A stretch of DNA of 64,000 nucleotides from Oceanococcus atlanticus (GCF_002088235.1 NZ_AQQV01000001.1:992001-1056000); one strand, 5' to 3'. Shown: positions 8,697 to 18,170, counted from the first letter of the stretch. Numbers and translations: made by a program. The notes: generated from the sequence alone by a model not told the origin.

Positions 8697-9698
8697 CTAC
8701 AAGCCCAGCCGGCTCAACTCATCCAACCAGCTCTTAACGAGAGGCACTTCAGCCGAGTCAACCAAGCCTTCGCCCACCAGGGCTTGGTAGCAACTCAGCA
8801 GATCCGTGTGCATATCCCCGCTCAGCGACAAAGCTGACAAGCGTTCACGGATGCGATCGTTGTGCAGGTAACCCGGCACCTCGTCGGCGAAGTCACGCAT
8901 AAGATCATGCTCATTACGTTCCTGGCGGACAGACGGCGCGACGAAGGTCACCTGCAGCCCCTGAGCCCACAAGCAACGCTGCGCAACAAAGCTGCGCCAG
9001 ATGTCGGTCATACGAAAACTGCAGTATGAGGGCAGATACATGAGTGGCGCCAAGCGCCGCTGCCACCAAGTGTTCTGACTGTTAAACGGACACCATACGT
9101 TCTCCGACAAAACCACGGCGGTCGCCTCCTCGGCAAATCTCACAGGCAGCGGACGGGTCAAACGAAACACCGCATCGACATCCGGGTTGTCCTGAGCAAG
9201 CCCCTGAACCAACACCGGCGCGTTGGATGCTTGATGCTCATCAACCTGATCGCAACCCAGCACACGATCCAGCGGCAAGCCACGCGGCCAAACCGGCGCA
9301 GTTGGTGCGAAATAGTCGTACACATTGAGCCATGCGTGGTCGTTTTTCGCGCTCAAAACACGGGCTGAGCCCGCTTCAGGGTGATCGAGGAAATTGCCCA
9401 AGGGGAAATTGTCGTCATCGGTCTCCACGATCCACTTGGCACCGTCGCGCAGCGCATGCAGGTAACCCACGTTCTTGCGCGCGTAGTGCCCCAGCGGCAG
9501 CTGCTGGCTGAACGCACCAAACGCCGTGTGTTGCGCCTCAATATCCATGTAGGTCGCGCCCGGCAGGCTGAAGTCCGTCGGACTCTTGCGATCGCCGACA
9601 ATGACAAAATCGACCCCCGATTTCTGGCAAGCGCTTAATAGATCGCGCATGACGGGGTTGGGGGCATTAATGGTGGTGACAACCAGAGCGGTGCTCAT
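8697..9698 (-). CDS. STELLO-type (DUF288) glycosyltransferase-like protein
   Basis: A 333-residue protein whose N-terminus matches the STELLO/DUF288 family: TTINAPNP at residues 8-15, FVIVGDRKSPTDF near 31, then RKNVGYLHALRDGAKWIVETDDDNFPL near 73. The TDDDN Asp cluster is a likely metal/nucleotide-sugar site of a GT-A fold. Plant STELLO proteins are Golgi proteins related to glycosyltransferases; bacterial members occur in polysaccharide loci but their activity is not established as far as I know. Its ATG overlaps the stop of the upstream FkbM gene by 4 bases (ATGA), so the two are coupled. Confidence 0.75.
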   Translation of the reverse strand: MSTALVVTTINAPNPVMRDLLSACQKSGVDFVIVGDRKSPTDFSLPGATYMDIEAQHTAFGAFSQQLPLGHYARKNVGYLHALRDGAKWIVETDDDNFPLGNFLDHPEAGSARVLSAKNDHAWLNVYDYFAPTAPVWPRGLPLDRVLGCDQVDEHQASNAPVLVQGLAQDNPDVDAVFRLTRPLPVRFAEEATAVVLSENVWCPFNSQNTWWQRRLAPLMYLPSYCSFRMTDIWRSFVAQRCLWAQGLQVTFVAPSVRQERNEHDLMRDFADEVPGYLHNDRIRERLSALSLSGDMHTDLLSCYQALVGEGLVDSAEVPLVKSWLDELSRLGL

Positions 9699-10552
9699 GA
9701 TTCAGTGCTCTCCTTCAGAGCCAGCGCCTGCGCCCAAACCTGGCGCAGTGGGGTCGAGGCCGGGCCCAACGCGGCAACATGAATGGCCAATGTGTCGTAG
9801 CCATACTCGAAAAATTCATAGCCACACGCACGCAGCAAATCGTGTGCAGCCTGCCGATCCGGAGCAGCCAAATGATGGTGCTCGTATAGCACGAGCTTGG
9901 GGCGAAGATGTTCCAGATCAAGGAGCTTGAGGATCTCATAATCATGCCCCTCGGTATCGGTTTGGACGATGTCGACGGCCTGAAAACCATGTCTCTGGCA
10001 CAGATCGTTAACCGTCATACAGGGCACCATCCGCTCGACCAATCGGTCGTCGATGTCCGGAATGTGCTCCCGGTGCGAAAGCACGACATCTTTATGGAAC
10101 GAACCCAAGGCGTGATACCACACGGGCAGTCCCGCGGCTGCCGGGTCGTTCTCGTGCGCCAGGTGGTAGAAAGGCTGCTCCCCCGAACGCGCACTAACCG
10201 CGACATTTTCAAGAATGATGCGCGGTGCCAGATGGCGGTAATTGCGCTGCAGCCGGGCAAAGATCTCTGGAACAGGCTCCACCATAATGCCGCGCCAGCG
10301 GCGTCGATGAATCTGGCGGCGCATTGGATCATACAAGGCGCCATCGTTGGCTCCAATCTGCAAAAAAACCGCCTGTGGAAACGCTTTGCCCATGGCATCC
10401 ATGACCAGCGATACCGGCGTATCTGGCTGATTGCTCGGCAAATGACTACGCCACGATCGCAAACGTTGGCGTAACGCCCAATCTTTGGGAATCAACGGCC
10501 CCACCACGCGACCGATCGCGCTGACCATTCGTCCCGCAGTCAATTGCCCCAT
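9695..10552 (-). CDS. FkbM-family methyltransferase
   Basis: A 285-residue FkbM-type SAM methyltransferase. The motif FLQIGANDGALYDPM lies at about residues 59-73, IMVEPVPEIF near 89, ENVAVS near 114 and VDIVQTDTEGHDYEILK near 188-204, where the D-x-E-G-H element is diagnostic. FkbM proteins methylate hydroxyls of sugars or polyketides. The gene overlaps the upstream methyltransferase stop by one base (TAATG) and the downstream STELLO gene by 4 bases, so it is in the middle of a translationally coupled trio. Confidence 0.85.
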   Translation of the reverse strand: MGQLTAGRMVSAIGRVVGPLIPKDWALRQRLRSWRSHLPSNQPDTPVSLVMDAMGKAFPQAVFLQIGANDGALYDPMRRQIHRRRWRGIMVEPVPEIFARLQRNYRHLAPRIILENVAVSARSGEQPFYHLAHENDPAAAGLPVWYHALGSFHKDVVLSHREHIPDIDDRLVERMVPCMTVNDLCQRHGFQAVDIVQTDTEGHDYEILKLLDLEHLRPKLVLYEHHHLAAPDRQAAHDLLRACGYEFFEYGYDTLAIHVAALGPASTPLRQVWAQALALKESTES

Positions 10553-11295
10553 TATTGATGCTCCTGTTGCTGAGCTTGCTCTGCTAAAGGTTTGGCTGCG
10601 CAGAGCACGAAAACCAAGGCGTTAAGATTACGTCTTTCTCGGTCTATATAGGCATCAGCAAACCCGACCAACCATTGCATGAACATGGCGTAAGGGCGAC
10701 GCAAACGGCGCCAGATGCGCCCATGCGTTGCATCCTGAAACAGCTGAAGACCACAGGATGCAAGCCCCATTGCCCCGCGAAAAGCGACAAGCTCGAAACC
10801 GGCCCGTTCAACCGCCGCTTTCAGGCCCTCGGACGTCCAACGCCAAAAATCGTGGGGATCTGGATGCCACACCATAATCCCGTGGGTGGATAAGACCAAC
10901 CGCCCCCCTGGTTTAAGAACCCGATAGCATTCGTTTAGATATAAGGCTGGATCGGCGACATGCTCAAGGACCTGGGTCGATAGCACCAGATCAAACTCAG
11001 ACGCACCGGTGGGTACACTGCCATCGCCATTAAGCTGCATTTGCGCCTGAGGATTGCCACCAAGATCCGCAGCGACCCATTCGCTGGCCTTGGGCAACAG
11101 TTCACGATACGGCGAATCGGCGGCGCCATAGTCGAGAACGCGCGGCGCACTGAGCGCATCAGAACTCAGACTCAACATCTGCCCGACGACACGCCGCAGC
11201 TGGATCGCAATATATCGGTATGGCTGCCCCCAAGCATCAGGCCGACGCTGATTGTGCCGGGTTTTGAATTGAGCTGACTGCTGTTTATTGTTCAC
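10552..11295 (-). CDS. Class I SAM methyltransferase (Methyltransf_11 type), paralogue 2
   Basis: A 247-residue methyltransferase with motif I VLDYGAAD at residues 53-60, STQVLEHVADPALYL near 107 and YRVLKPGGRLVLSTHG near 128. It is closely related to the protein at 5854-6558, including the WHPDPHDFWRWTSEGL element that follows motif III. The N-terminus (about 45 residues) differs from its paralogue. It lies 4 bases downstream of the flippase gene and is coupled to the FkbM gene. The acceptor is unknown. Confidence 0.85.
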   Translation of the reverse strand: MNNKQQSAQFKTRHNQRRPDAWGQPYRYIAIQLRRVVGQMLSLSSDALSAPRVLDYGAADSPYRELLPKASEWVAADLGGNPQAQMQLNGDGSVPTGASEFDLVLSTQVLEHVADPALYLNECYRVLKPGGRLVLSTHGIMVWHPDPHDFWRWTSEGLKAAVERAGFELVAFRGAMGLASCGLQLFQDATHGRIWRRLRRPYAMFMQWLVGFADAYIDRERRNLNALVFVLCAAKPLAEQAQQQEHQ

Positions 11296-11299
11296 ACGG

Positions 11300-12823
11300 T
11301 CACCGTCGCCCCTGCATCGACTGGATGCGCTTAAAAACTGTCTCGGCCAAGGTCTGCATCAGCTGCCTTTGTCCGAACACAAACCAGGCCAACAACAGAT
11401 ATGCGGGACCGAACAGGGCCGTTGCACCAATCAGTTCTGCCCACATCGGCAAGCCCGTTAAACTGGAGAATGTCGCTTTGACCAGCACCGCCGCAACCAA
11501 GGCCGCTGCAACCGGTCGACTGGCGCGAAGCAACGCGACCGAAGTCCGCAAAGGCAAGTGACGGTACGCCGCAACAAGACAGGGCACGAGCAACACCCAC
11601 TGGGTTCCGCTCCACGCCCAAGCCACCCCCAGCGGACCAAAACGCAATGCAACCAAAGCCGCGATTAACATTGCGCCCCAACCGATACAGCCCCAGATCA
11701 ACATCCCGCGCATATCGCCACGCGCCATGTACAACCATCCGGTGGAGTACATCAACGGTTGCGCGATAAGACCAAAACACAGCACCTGAAAGATCTGTTC
11801 AGCCGCTTCCCACTGCTCACCTAGCAGGACGTGTATGACTTGGCTGCCATAAAGCACGCCCATGACCCCCAAGGGTGCTGCAGCCAGCATCATCACACCG
11901 GTCGCTTTGTCGTAAAAACGCACAAACCGCCGCGGCTCTGAAATCAGTCGGCTCAGCATAGGCAACGCGACCTTGCCAGCAGGCTCGTTTACATAGCCGC
12001 TGGCCATATTAGTCAGCATGTGCGCACGCGTGAACTGGCCCGCCGCGGCAAACCCCATATTGCGGCTAAGCAATAACAAATGAAGGTTTTGAGCAAAATG
12101 CCCAAGCACACGAAACATCAAAAAGCCACCGCCGAAATGCAGCAGCGAAGCAACGCCGGCGAAATTTTTGGGAATCCCGGGATGGTAGCGTGCGGCCGCC
12201 CAGCTGATAATCAAAGTCACAGCGTCAGCAACAACCATCATCAGCACCAGAGCCCACGGCCCGGCCCCTGCGACGGCAGCCATGACCGCACATGCCCCGC
12301 CAATCAACGTGCCACATACACTGGACAAGGCAATCGCACCAAAGCGCAACTCACGCTGCATCAACGCACGATGCTGCGCCGATGCGCTGGGAATCAACAC
12401 CGCGACCAGCAGCACCTGGATTACGCCAACCGAATCTGGCGAGCGCAACCATGCGGCAATGTAAGGTGCAGACAATAGCCCCAGCCCGGCAACGCAACCG
12501 CCCAACAGCAGGTTGAGCCAGTACAGCGCATGAATTTGCGCCTCAGAGATATGCTTACGCTGCAGGGTCGCAGCGCTCAGCCCCATATCCTGAAGTAGCA
12601 CCGCTAGGCCGGTAATCACCTGAACAGACGCTACCAAACCGTAATCTTGCGGGGCAAGAATACGCGCGAGCACAACCGTAAAAGCCAATCGAATGAACTG
12701 GGCAGCCAAACGTGCAGCGAGGAGTTTGGTGCCCCCGCTGATTGCGCGTGCGGCGTTGATTTCGCCCGCGACGGAAGCCCGATGATCGGCTTGCTCGCTC
12801 AGTGACCGCCCCCCGTCTGCCAC
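11300..12823 (-). CDS. Wzx/WzxC-type polysaccharide flippase
   Basis: A 507-residue membrane protein of the MOP/polysaccharide-export family with about 12-14 hydrophobic helices. After a polar 30-residue lead it begins GTKLLAARLAAQFIRLAFTVV, LARILAPQDYGLVA and VQVITGLAVLLQDMGLSAA, the hallmark of WzxC-like lipid-linked oligosaccharide flippases. It would translocate the finished repeat unit across the inner membrane. The start is a GTG at 12823 without a strong ribosome-binding site, 12 bases after the upstream methyltransferase stop; a later start near residue 30 is possible. Confidence 0.9.
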   Translation of the reverse strand: MADGGRSLSEQADHRASVAGEINAARAISGGTKLLAARLAAQFIRLAFTVVLARILAPQDYGLVASVQVITGLAVLLQDMGLSAATLQRKHISEAQIHALYWLNLLLGGCVAGLGLLSAPYIAAWLRSPDSVGVIQVLLVAVLIPSASAQHRALMQRELRFGAIALSSVCGTLIGGACAVMAAVAGAGPWALVLMMVVADAVTLIISWAAARYHPGIPKNFAGVASLLHFGGGFLMFRVLGHFAQNLHLLLLSRNMGFAAAGQFTRAHMLTNMASGYVNEPAGKVALPMLSRLISEPRRFVRFYDKATGVMMLAAAPLGVMGVLYGSQVIHVLLGEQWEAAEQIFQVLCFGLIAQPLMYSTGWLYMARGDMRGMLIWGCIGWGAMLIAALVALRFGPLGVAWAWSGTQWVLLVPCLVAAYRHLPLRTSVALLRASRPVAAALVAAVLVKATFSSLTGLPMWAELIGATALFGPAYLLLAWFVFGQRQLMQTLAETVFKRIQSMQGRR

Positions 12824-12835
12824 ATCACGCGCCGT

Positions 12836-13654
12836 TCACGGCTTGCGCTTGACGGCCAAGCGGCCGGTGTAGTCGATACGACTCAGCAACGGAGCGTGCG
12901 CTGGACCCAGCTCGGAAAAATACTCATCCACTGCCGTTGCGCAACCATCCCAATGACCGTAGTCGTCAATAATGACGACCCCGTGGAGACGCAGGCGCGG
13001 CCATAGATGAACAAGTTCATGACGGGTGGATTCGTACCAATCCGTGTCCAGCCGCAAGAACGCGACATGCTCGGGTGCCGCCTGCGGCAAAGTGTCTTCG
13101 ACGCGCCCTTTCACGAAATGCAACCGCTCAGGCGGATATCCGGTCGCCAGCAACGCCTCTCGGACCAAATCTTCGTTGAAGAATTCGGCATCGAACAGCC
13201 CCTGCCAAGGGCGCTGCCCACGCCCGACACTCTCTTGCCAATGATCCATGGCTTCGCCGTCATAGCGCGAAACATCCTTGGCCGTCGGTGGCGTCATACC
13301 TTCAAAGGTATCGAACAGGTAGATATCGCGATCCGAGACACCCAACTGCTGCAAACGCAGAATCATGGCCAGCACCGACCCGCCTTTCCAAACGCCACAT
13401 TCAACGAATGCCCCGTCGATCTGCGAGTGAATGGTGTAGCTTACGGCATCGACCACAGCCAGAAGACGCTCTTGGCTGGTCATCGTGAATGGCAAACACG
13501 CACGAAGTATTTCCGCCTCGTGCTGAGTACAACCCAATGCAACGTCCAAAGGATCGTCAACACGTTGCTGGGGATTTGCCCCTCCGAAAACACGTCGTTT
13601 GAGCCGCCGCAATACCCGAATCGGTCCTGGCGCTCTGGTCAGTTTCTTGGACAT
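12836..13654 (-). CDS. TylF/MycF-type O-methyltransferase
   Basis: A 272-residue member of the TylF (macrocin O-methyltransferase) family. FVECGVWKGGSVLAMIL at about residues 83-99 is the SAM motif, YLFDTFEGMTPP near 112, and FLRLDTDWYESTRHELVHLWP near 199 with VVIIDDYGHW near 226 supply the Asp residues that bind Mg2+ in this family. Family members methylate 2'- or 3'-hydroxyls of deoxysugars, so a fucose- or xylose-containing glycan made by the gmd/fcl/decarboxylase genes just upstream is a plausible acceptor (inference). Confidence 0.85.
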   Translation of the reverse strand: MSKKLTRAPGPIRVLRRLKRRVFGGANPQQRVDDPLDVALGCTQHEAEILRACLPFTMTSQERLLAVVDAVSYTIHSQIDGAFVECGVWKGGSVLAMILRLQQLGVSDRDIYLFDTFEGMTPPTAKDVSRYDGEAMDHWQESVGRGQRPWQGLFDAEFFNEDLVREALLATGYPPERLHFVKGRVEDTLPQAAPEHVAFLRLDTDWYESTRHELVHLWPRLRLHGVVIIDDYGHWDGCATAVDEYFSELGPAHAPLLSRIDYTGRLAVKRKP

Positions 13655-13675
13655 CTGTGTATTCCTGATACCGGA

Positions 13676-14659
13676 CTAGTCAGCCCCGGCAAGCAAGTTC
13701 CTGAAATAACCGATGGTGTGCTCCAAGCCTTGATCCAGCGGCACTTTAGGAGCCCAACCCAACATCTCGCGCGCCAGCCCGATATCGGGCTGACGTTGGC
13801 GCGGATCATCCTGCGGCAAAGGTTTCTGCTGCAGCTCAGAGTCGCCTCCGACTTGCTGCAAGACCTTCTCAGCCAGCTGCCGCACGGTGAATTCGCCCGG
13901 GTTGCCCAAGTTGATCGGGTTTGGCGTTGTCGACGGAGAGTTCATCAAGCGAATCAAACCATCAACCAGATCATCGACATAACAAAACGAGCGTGTTTGC
14001 GAACCATCGCCGTATATCGTCAACGGCTTGCCGCTAAGCGCCTGCACAATGAAATTGGACACCACGCGCCCGTCGTCAGGCATCATGCGCGGACCGAAGG
14101 TATTGAAAATACGTGCCACCTTGATATCCAACCCATGCTGGCGCTGATAATCGAAGAACAAGGTTTCGGCGCACCGCTTGCCTTCGTCGTAGCAAGACCG
14201 GGGACCAATTGGATTGACGTTGCCCCAGTAGCCTTCGGTTTGCGGATGCACCGCCGGATCGCCGTAGACTTCACTGGTTGAGGCGAGAAGAATCTTAGCT
14301 TTGACCCGCTTGGCCAAACCGAGCATGTTGATCGCCCCCAGCACGCTCGTCTTGGTGGTCTGAACCGGGTCGTGCTGGTAGTGAATGGGTGAGGCCGGAC
14401 ACGCCAAGTTGTAAATTTCGTCGACTTCCACATACAGCGGAAAACAGACATCGTGGCGCATCAGCTCGAAATAAGGGCTCTGCATCAAGTGGACCACGTT
14501 GCGCTTTGCCCCGGTAAAGAAGTTATCCACGCAGATCACTTCGTTACCTTCGCGCAATAGGCGCTCACACAGGTGGGATCCGATAAAGCCCGCGCCACCC
14601 GTAATCAGTATCTTCTTCAATGTCCACTCCATGGCCGCCGTGAGGCGGGTGTTCTCCAT
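13676..14659 (-). CDS. UDP-glucuronate decarboxylase (UDP-xylose synthase)
   Basis: A 327-residue extended SDR enzyme that converts UDP-glucuronate to UDP-xylose. [10 protein letters not shown] near residues 20-29 is the NAD site, then [10 protein letters not shown], the catalytic Ser/Tyr/Lys set with [11 protein letters not shown] near 123 and [13 protein letters not shown] near 151 (YxxxK), and [10 protein letters not shown] near 177, all as in UXS enzymes. Two starts, 14659 and 14632, are possible; the first leaves 9 bases after fcl. It follows fcl and gmd and supplies a second nucleotide sugar for the locus. Confidence 0.92.
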   Translation of the reverse strand: MENTRLTAAMEWTLKKILITGGAGFIGSHLCERLLREGNEVICVDNFFTGAKRNVVHLMQSPYFELMRHDVCFPLYVEVDEIYNLACPASPIHYQHDPVQTTKTSVLGAINMLGLAKRVKAKILLASTSEVYGDPAVHPQTEGYWGNVNPIGPRSCYDEGKRCAETLFFDYQRQHGLDIKVARIFNTFGPRMMPDDGRVVSNFIVQALSGKPLTIYGDGSQTRSFCYVDDLVDGLIRLMNSPSTTPNPINLGNPGEFTVRQLAEKVLQQVGGDSELQQKPLPQDDPRQRQPDIGLAREMLGWAPKVPLDQGLEHTIGYFRNLLAGAD

Positions 14660-14668
14660 CGAGCTCAG

Positions 14669-15622
14669 CTATAGCCGAGCCTCGGCACGATTTTTCTTAT
14701 ACCAGGCGTAGGTCTCAGCCAGCCCCTCGCCCAGGGTTATTTTGGGACGCCAGCCCAGGGCCGTCGCACGTGAAGTATCCAGCAGCTTGCGCGGCGTGCC
14801 ATCGGGTTTACTGGCATCAAATTGCAAGAGGCCATCATACCCCACGACCTGCGCAACCGAATCAGCCAGATCGGCGATGGAAATATCCTCGCCCCAGCCG
14901 ATGTTCACGGTCATCTCATCAGCATACTCGTGCATGAAAAACAGACACGCTTGCGCCAGGTCGTCCACGTGCAGGAACTCGCGCCGCGGGGTCCCGCTGC
15001 CCCACACCTCAACGCTGGCCTTATTATGCTCACACGCTTCATGAAACTTGCGTATCAGGGCTGGCAAGACATGCGAGTTGTGCAGGTCGAAATTGTCACC
15101 CGGCCCATACAAATTAGTCGGCATCAGGGAAATGGCGTCAAAACCATATTGGCGCCGGTAGGCCTGACACATCTTCAGCCCGGCGATCTTGGCAATCGCA
15201 TACCACTCGTTGGTCGGCTCGAGCGCACCACTCAGCAGGTACTCCTCCTTGAGCGGCTGTGGCGCCAGTTTGGGATAGATGCATGACGACCCCAGAAACA
15301 GCAGCTTGCGCGCCGCGTGTCGCCATGCGGCGTCGATGACATTGGTCTGAATCAGCAGATTGTCGCGCAGGAAATCAGCGGGATACTCGTTGTTGGCGAG
15401 GATGCCACCGACCTTGGCCGCGGCCAAAAAGACGTACTCGGGCTTGTGCTGCTCGAACATCGCTTCCACCGCGGCACGCTCACGCAGATCCAGGGCTTGG
15501 CGATCGAGCAGCAACAAGTTGTCATAGCCTGCGGCGCGCAGCGCGCGAACGATGGCGGAACCGACCATGCCACGATGACCAGCGACAAAAATGCGACTGT
15601 CGGGCTGCATGGTGGTGCTCAC
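14669..15622 (-). CDS. fcl: GDP-L-fucose synthase
   Basis: A 317-residue SDR epimerase/reductase that turns GDP-4-keto-6-deoxymannose into GDP-L-fucose with [23 protein letters not shown] is at about residues 11-28, [10 protein letters not shown] near 66, LGSSCIYPK near 106 and the catalytic [14 protein letters not shown] near 137. Starts at a GTG overlapping the gmd stop as GTGA; an ATG 12 bases in (15610) is an alternative. Length is normal for the family. It works directly after gmd. Confidence 0.95.
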   Translation of the reverse strand: MSTTMQPDSRIFVAGHRGMVGSAIVRALRAAGYDNLLLLDRQALDLRERAAVEAMFEQHKPEYVFLAAAKVGGILANNEYPADFLRDNLLIQTNVIDAAWRHAARKLLFLGSSCIYPKLAPQPLKEEYLLSGALEPTNEWYAIAKIAGLKMCQAYRRQYGFDAISLMPTNLYGPGDNFDLHNSHVLPALIRKFHEACEHNKASVEVWGSGTPRREFLHVDDLAQACLFFMHEYADEMTVNIGWGEDISIADLADSVAQVVGYDGLLQFDASKPDGTPRKLLDTSRATALGWRPKITLGEGLAETYAWYKKNRAEARL

Positions 15623-16728
15623 TCGTGGTAGTCGAAGGCTTTGAAGCCCGCCGATTTGATCAGATGATCACGCTTGGCCAGGCTGAGGTCTTCATCCACC
15701 ATTTCGTTGACCAATTCCTCGAAACTGGTGGTCGGCTCCCAGCCGAGCTTGGTCTTGGCCTTGCCCGGGTCGCCCAGCAAGGTGTCGACCTCGGTCGGAC
15801 GGAAGTAGCGTGGATCCACCTCCACGATGCGATCACCGGCTCGCACTGCAGCCTGTTTGGGGGCCGCACTGACAACTGCATGCTCGGCACGGCCTTCACC
15901 ATGCCACTCCAGTTCGATCTCCAGACGGCGCGCGGCGCGGCTGACAAAGTCACGCACGGTGTGCTGTTCCCCGGTGGCGATAACGAAATCCTCCGGCGCC
16001 TCCTGCTGCAGCATCATCCACTGCATGCGCACGTAGTCCCGGGCGTGACCCCAGTCCCGTTTGGACGACAGATTGCCCAGGTACAGACAGTCCTGCAGAC
16101 CGAGAAAAATACGCGCCAGGGCCCGTGTGATCTTGCGCGTGACGAAGGTCTCGCCACGCACCGGCGATTCATGATTGAACAGAATCCCGTTGCAGGCATA
16201 AAGCCCGTAGGCCTCACGGTAGTTGACCGTGATCCAGTAGGCGTAGAGCTTGGCCACGGCATAAGGCGAACGCGGATAGAACGGCGTGTCCTCGGTCTGC
16301 GGTATCTGTTGCACCTTGCCGTACAACTCGGACGTGGAGGCCTGATAGAAGCGGGTCTTGTCTTCCAGGCCGAGGATGCGGATAGCCTCCAGCAGACGCA
16401 GGGTGCCCATGGCGTCCGAGTTGGCCGTGTATTCCGGGCTCTCGAACGAGACCGCCACGTGACTTTGCGCACCGAGGTTGTAGACCTCATCCGGTTGCAC
16501 TTCCTGCACCACGCGAATCAGATTGGTCGCATCGGTGAGGTCACCGTAGTGCAATATGAAGCGCCGATCCTTGACGTGCGGCTCTTCATAAAGATGGTCG
16601 ATACGATCGGTATTGAATGACGAAGAGCGGCGTTTGATGCCGTGTACCTCGTAGCCTTTCTCGAGCAGAAACTCGGACAGGTAGGCTCCATCCTGACCTG
16701 TGGTCCCGGTGATCAGCGCGCGCTTCAT
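15619..16728 (-). CDS. gmd: GDP-mannose 4,6-dehydratase
   Basis: A 369-residue enzyme that dehydrates GDP-mannose to GDP-4-keto-6-deoxymannose, the precursor of GDP-L-fucose, GDP-rhamnose and related sugars. [19 protein letters not shown] is at residues 3-21, RRSSSFNT near 33, [18 protein letters not shown] near 84, STSELYGK near 125 and [12 protein letters not shown] near 148 (YxxxK). I took the ATG at 16728 because family members begin MKxALITG; a TTG at 16755 is in frame upstream. It is the first gene of the coupled minus-strand operon and is divergent from mgtE. Confidence 0.95.
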   Translation of the reverse strand: MKRALITGTTGQDGAYLSEFLLEKGYEVHGIKRRSSSFNTDRIDHLYEEPHVKDRRFILHYGDLTDATNLIRVVQEVQPDEVYNLGAQSHVAVSFESPEYTANSDAMGTLRLLEAIRILGLEDKTRFYQASTSELYGKVQQIPQTEDTPFYPRSPYAVAKLYAYWITVNYREAYGLYACNGILFNHESPVRGETFVTRKITRALARIFLGLQDCLYLGNLSSKRDWGHARDYVRMQWMMLQQEAPEDFVIATGEQHTVRDFVSRAARRLEIELEWHGEGRAEHAVVSAAPKQAAVRAGDRIVEVDPRYFRPTEVDTLLGDPGKAKTKLGWEPTTSFEELVNEMVDEDLSLAKRDHLIKSAGFKAFDYHE

Positions 16729-16748
16729 CTCTCCCCCGCCTCGCCAAA

Positions 16749-16777
16749 TAGGCAACTATAGCGCAGCCCTCTACAAT
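16749..16777 (+). promoter_or_regulatory. Candidate sigma70 promoter for mgtE
   Basis: TAGGCA (4 of 6 to TTGACA) and TACAAT (5 of 6 to TATAAT) are separated by 17 bases, and the -10 ends 36 bases before the mgtE ATG. The leader is too short for an M-box or similar Mg2+ riboswitch. Confidence 0.45.
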
Positions 16778-16812
16778 AGCGAGCACGCCGCCCACCCCAT
16801 CGCTGAGGACTC

Positions 16813-18144
16813 ATGACCGACCAAATCGACCATCTCCGACAAGCGCTGGACAGCGGTCGCCAGGGGCCGGTTCAGCGAGTGCTGTCCTCCCTGCACCCGG
16901 CGGAAATCGCGGTACTGATCGAATCGCTGCCCTTGGGCGAGCGCGAGATCGTGTGGAATCTGGTCAGCGATGAGGATCGCGGTGAAGTCCTGCTGCACCT
17001 CGGCGAGGAGCTGCGCGCCTGGCTGATCAAAGCCATGGACGTGGAAGCGGTCATTTCAGCCTCCGAAGGCCTGGAGATCGATGACCTCGCCGACTTCATC
17101 GATGACCTGCCGGAAACTCTGACCCAGCGGGTCATGAGTTCGATGGACGAGGCCCGACGCACCCGCGTCGAAGCGGTGATGTCGTACCCCTACGACACCG
17201 CCGGCGGCCTCATGAACACCGACCCGGTCAGTGTGCGGCCCAATGTGACACTGGAGGTGGTGCTGCGCTATCTGCGCATGCTCGGCGACCTGCCCAGCCA
17301 CACCGACATGCTGTTCGTGGTCGACCGCTACGGTCACTTCCTCGGCATCCTGCCGATGAACAAGGTGGTCACCATGAATCCGGATGTCACGGTGAGTGAC
17401 ATCATGGACCGTGAATTCCAGGCCCTGTCGGTCGACCTGACCGCCGGCGAGGTGGCCAAGCGCTTCGAGGACCGCGACCTGATTTCAGCGCCGGTGGTGG
17501 ATGAACGCAACATCCTGCTCGGCCGTATCACCATCGATGACGTGGTCGACGTCATCCGTGATGAAGCCGAGCACAGCCTGCTGGCCCCTGCCGGTCTGGA
17601 CGAAGAAGACGATATCTTCGCGCCGGTGCGGCGCAGCGCACGGCGTCGCGCGGTGTGGCTGGGGGTCAATCTGATCACCGCCTTCATGGCCTCCGCCGTG
17701 GTCGGCATGTTTGAAGCCACGCTGGATCAGGTTGTCGCGCTGGCCGTACTCATGCCCATCGTCGCCAGCATGGGCGGTATTGGCGGCAGCCAGACACTGA
17801 CCCTGATGATTCGCGGTCTGGCCCTGGGTCAGATCAGCACCGCCAACGCCGTCGCCCTGCTCAAGAAAGAGGTCGCCGTGGCCCTCATCAATGGCCTGCT
17901 GTGGGCGGTGGTGGTCTCGAGCATCGTACTGGCCTGGTTCCGCTCACCGATGCTGGCGCTGGTCATCGGCATGGCCCTGATCCTCAATCAGATGTGCGCC
18001 TCAGTGGCCGGGGTGGGCCTGCCCCTGCTGCTCAAGAAACTCGATATCGATCCGGCCCTGGCCGGCAGCGTGGTCTTGACCACGATCACCGATGTGGTCG
18101 GTTTCTTCGCCTTTCTCGGACTGGGCGCTGCGCTGCTGCTTTAG
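16813..18144 (+). CDS. mgtE: Magnesium transporter MgtE
   Basis: A 443-residue Mg2+ channel. The N-terminal acidic superhelical domain (residues 1-130) ends with YPYDTAGGLMN, two CBS repeats cover about 135-255 (FVVDRYGHFLGILPM and PVVDERNILLGRITIDDVVD), and about five membrane helices follow from 280, including PIVASMGGIGGSQTLTL, the conserved pore-region motif. In this family the cytosolic domains close the pore when internal Mg2+ is high. Likely monocistronic and not functionally linked to the polysaccharide genes. Confidence 0.95.
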   Translation: MTDQIDHLRQALDSGRQGPVQRVLSSLHPAEIAVLIESLPLGEREIVWNLVSDEDRGEVLLHLGEELRAWLIKAMDVEAVISASEGLEIDDLADFIDDLPETLTQRVMSSMDEARRTRVEAVMSYPYDTAGGLMNTDPVSVRPNVTLEVVLRYLRMLGDLPSHTDMLFVVDRYGHFLGILPMNKVVTMNPDVTVSDIMDREFQALSVDLTAGEVAKRFEDRDLISAPVVDERNILLGRITIDDVVDVIRDEAEHSLLAPAGLDEEDDIFAPVRRSARRRAVWLGVNLITAFMASAVVGMFEATLDQVVALAVLMPIVASMGGIGGSQTLTLMIRGLALGQISTANAVALLKKEVAVALINGLLWAVVVSSIVLAWFRSPMLALVIGMALILNQMCASVAGVGLPLLLKKLDIDPALAGSVVLTTITDVVGFFAFLGLGAALLL

Positions 18145-18170
18145 CCGCGCAGCACCCACAGTCGAACGCC

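Noticed and set aside
10552-12478. Long plus-strand frames opposite the flippase and methyltransferases
   Set aside because: They are antisense shadows of well-supported genes, rich in His, Gln and Arg, without ribosome sites.
13007-14281. 424-codon plus-strand frame opposite the TylF and UDP-xylose synthase genes
   Set aside because: Spans two genes on the other strand with clear homology; composition typical of antisense high-GC frames.
15625-16620. 331-codon plus-strand frame opposite gmd
   Set aside because: Antisense reading of a strongly conserved dehydratase in a high-GC genome; no domain match.
16749-16812. Mg2+ riboswitch (M-box) before mgtE
   Set aside because: The likely promoter leaves a leader of about 30 bases, far too short for an M-box.
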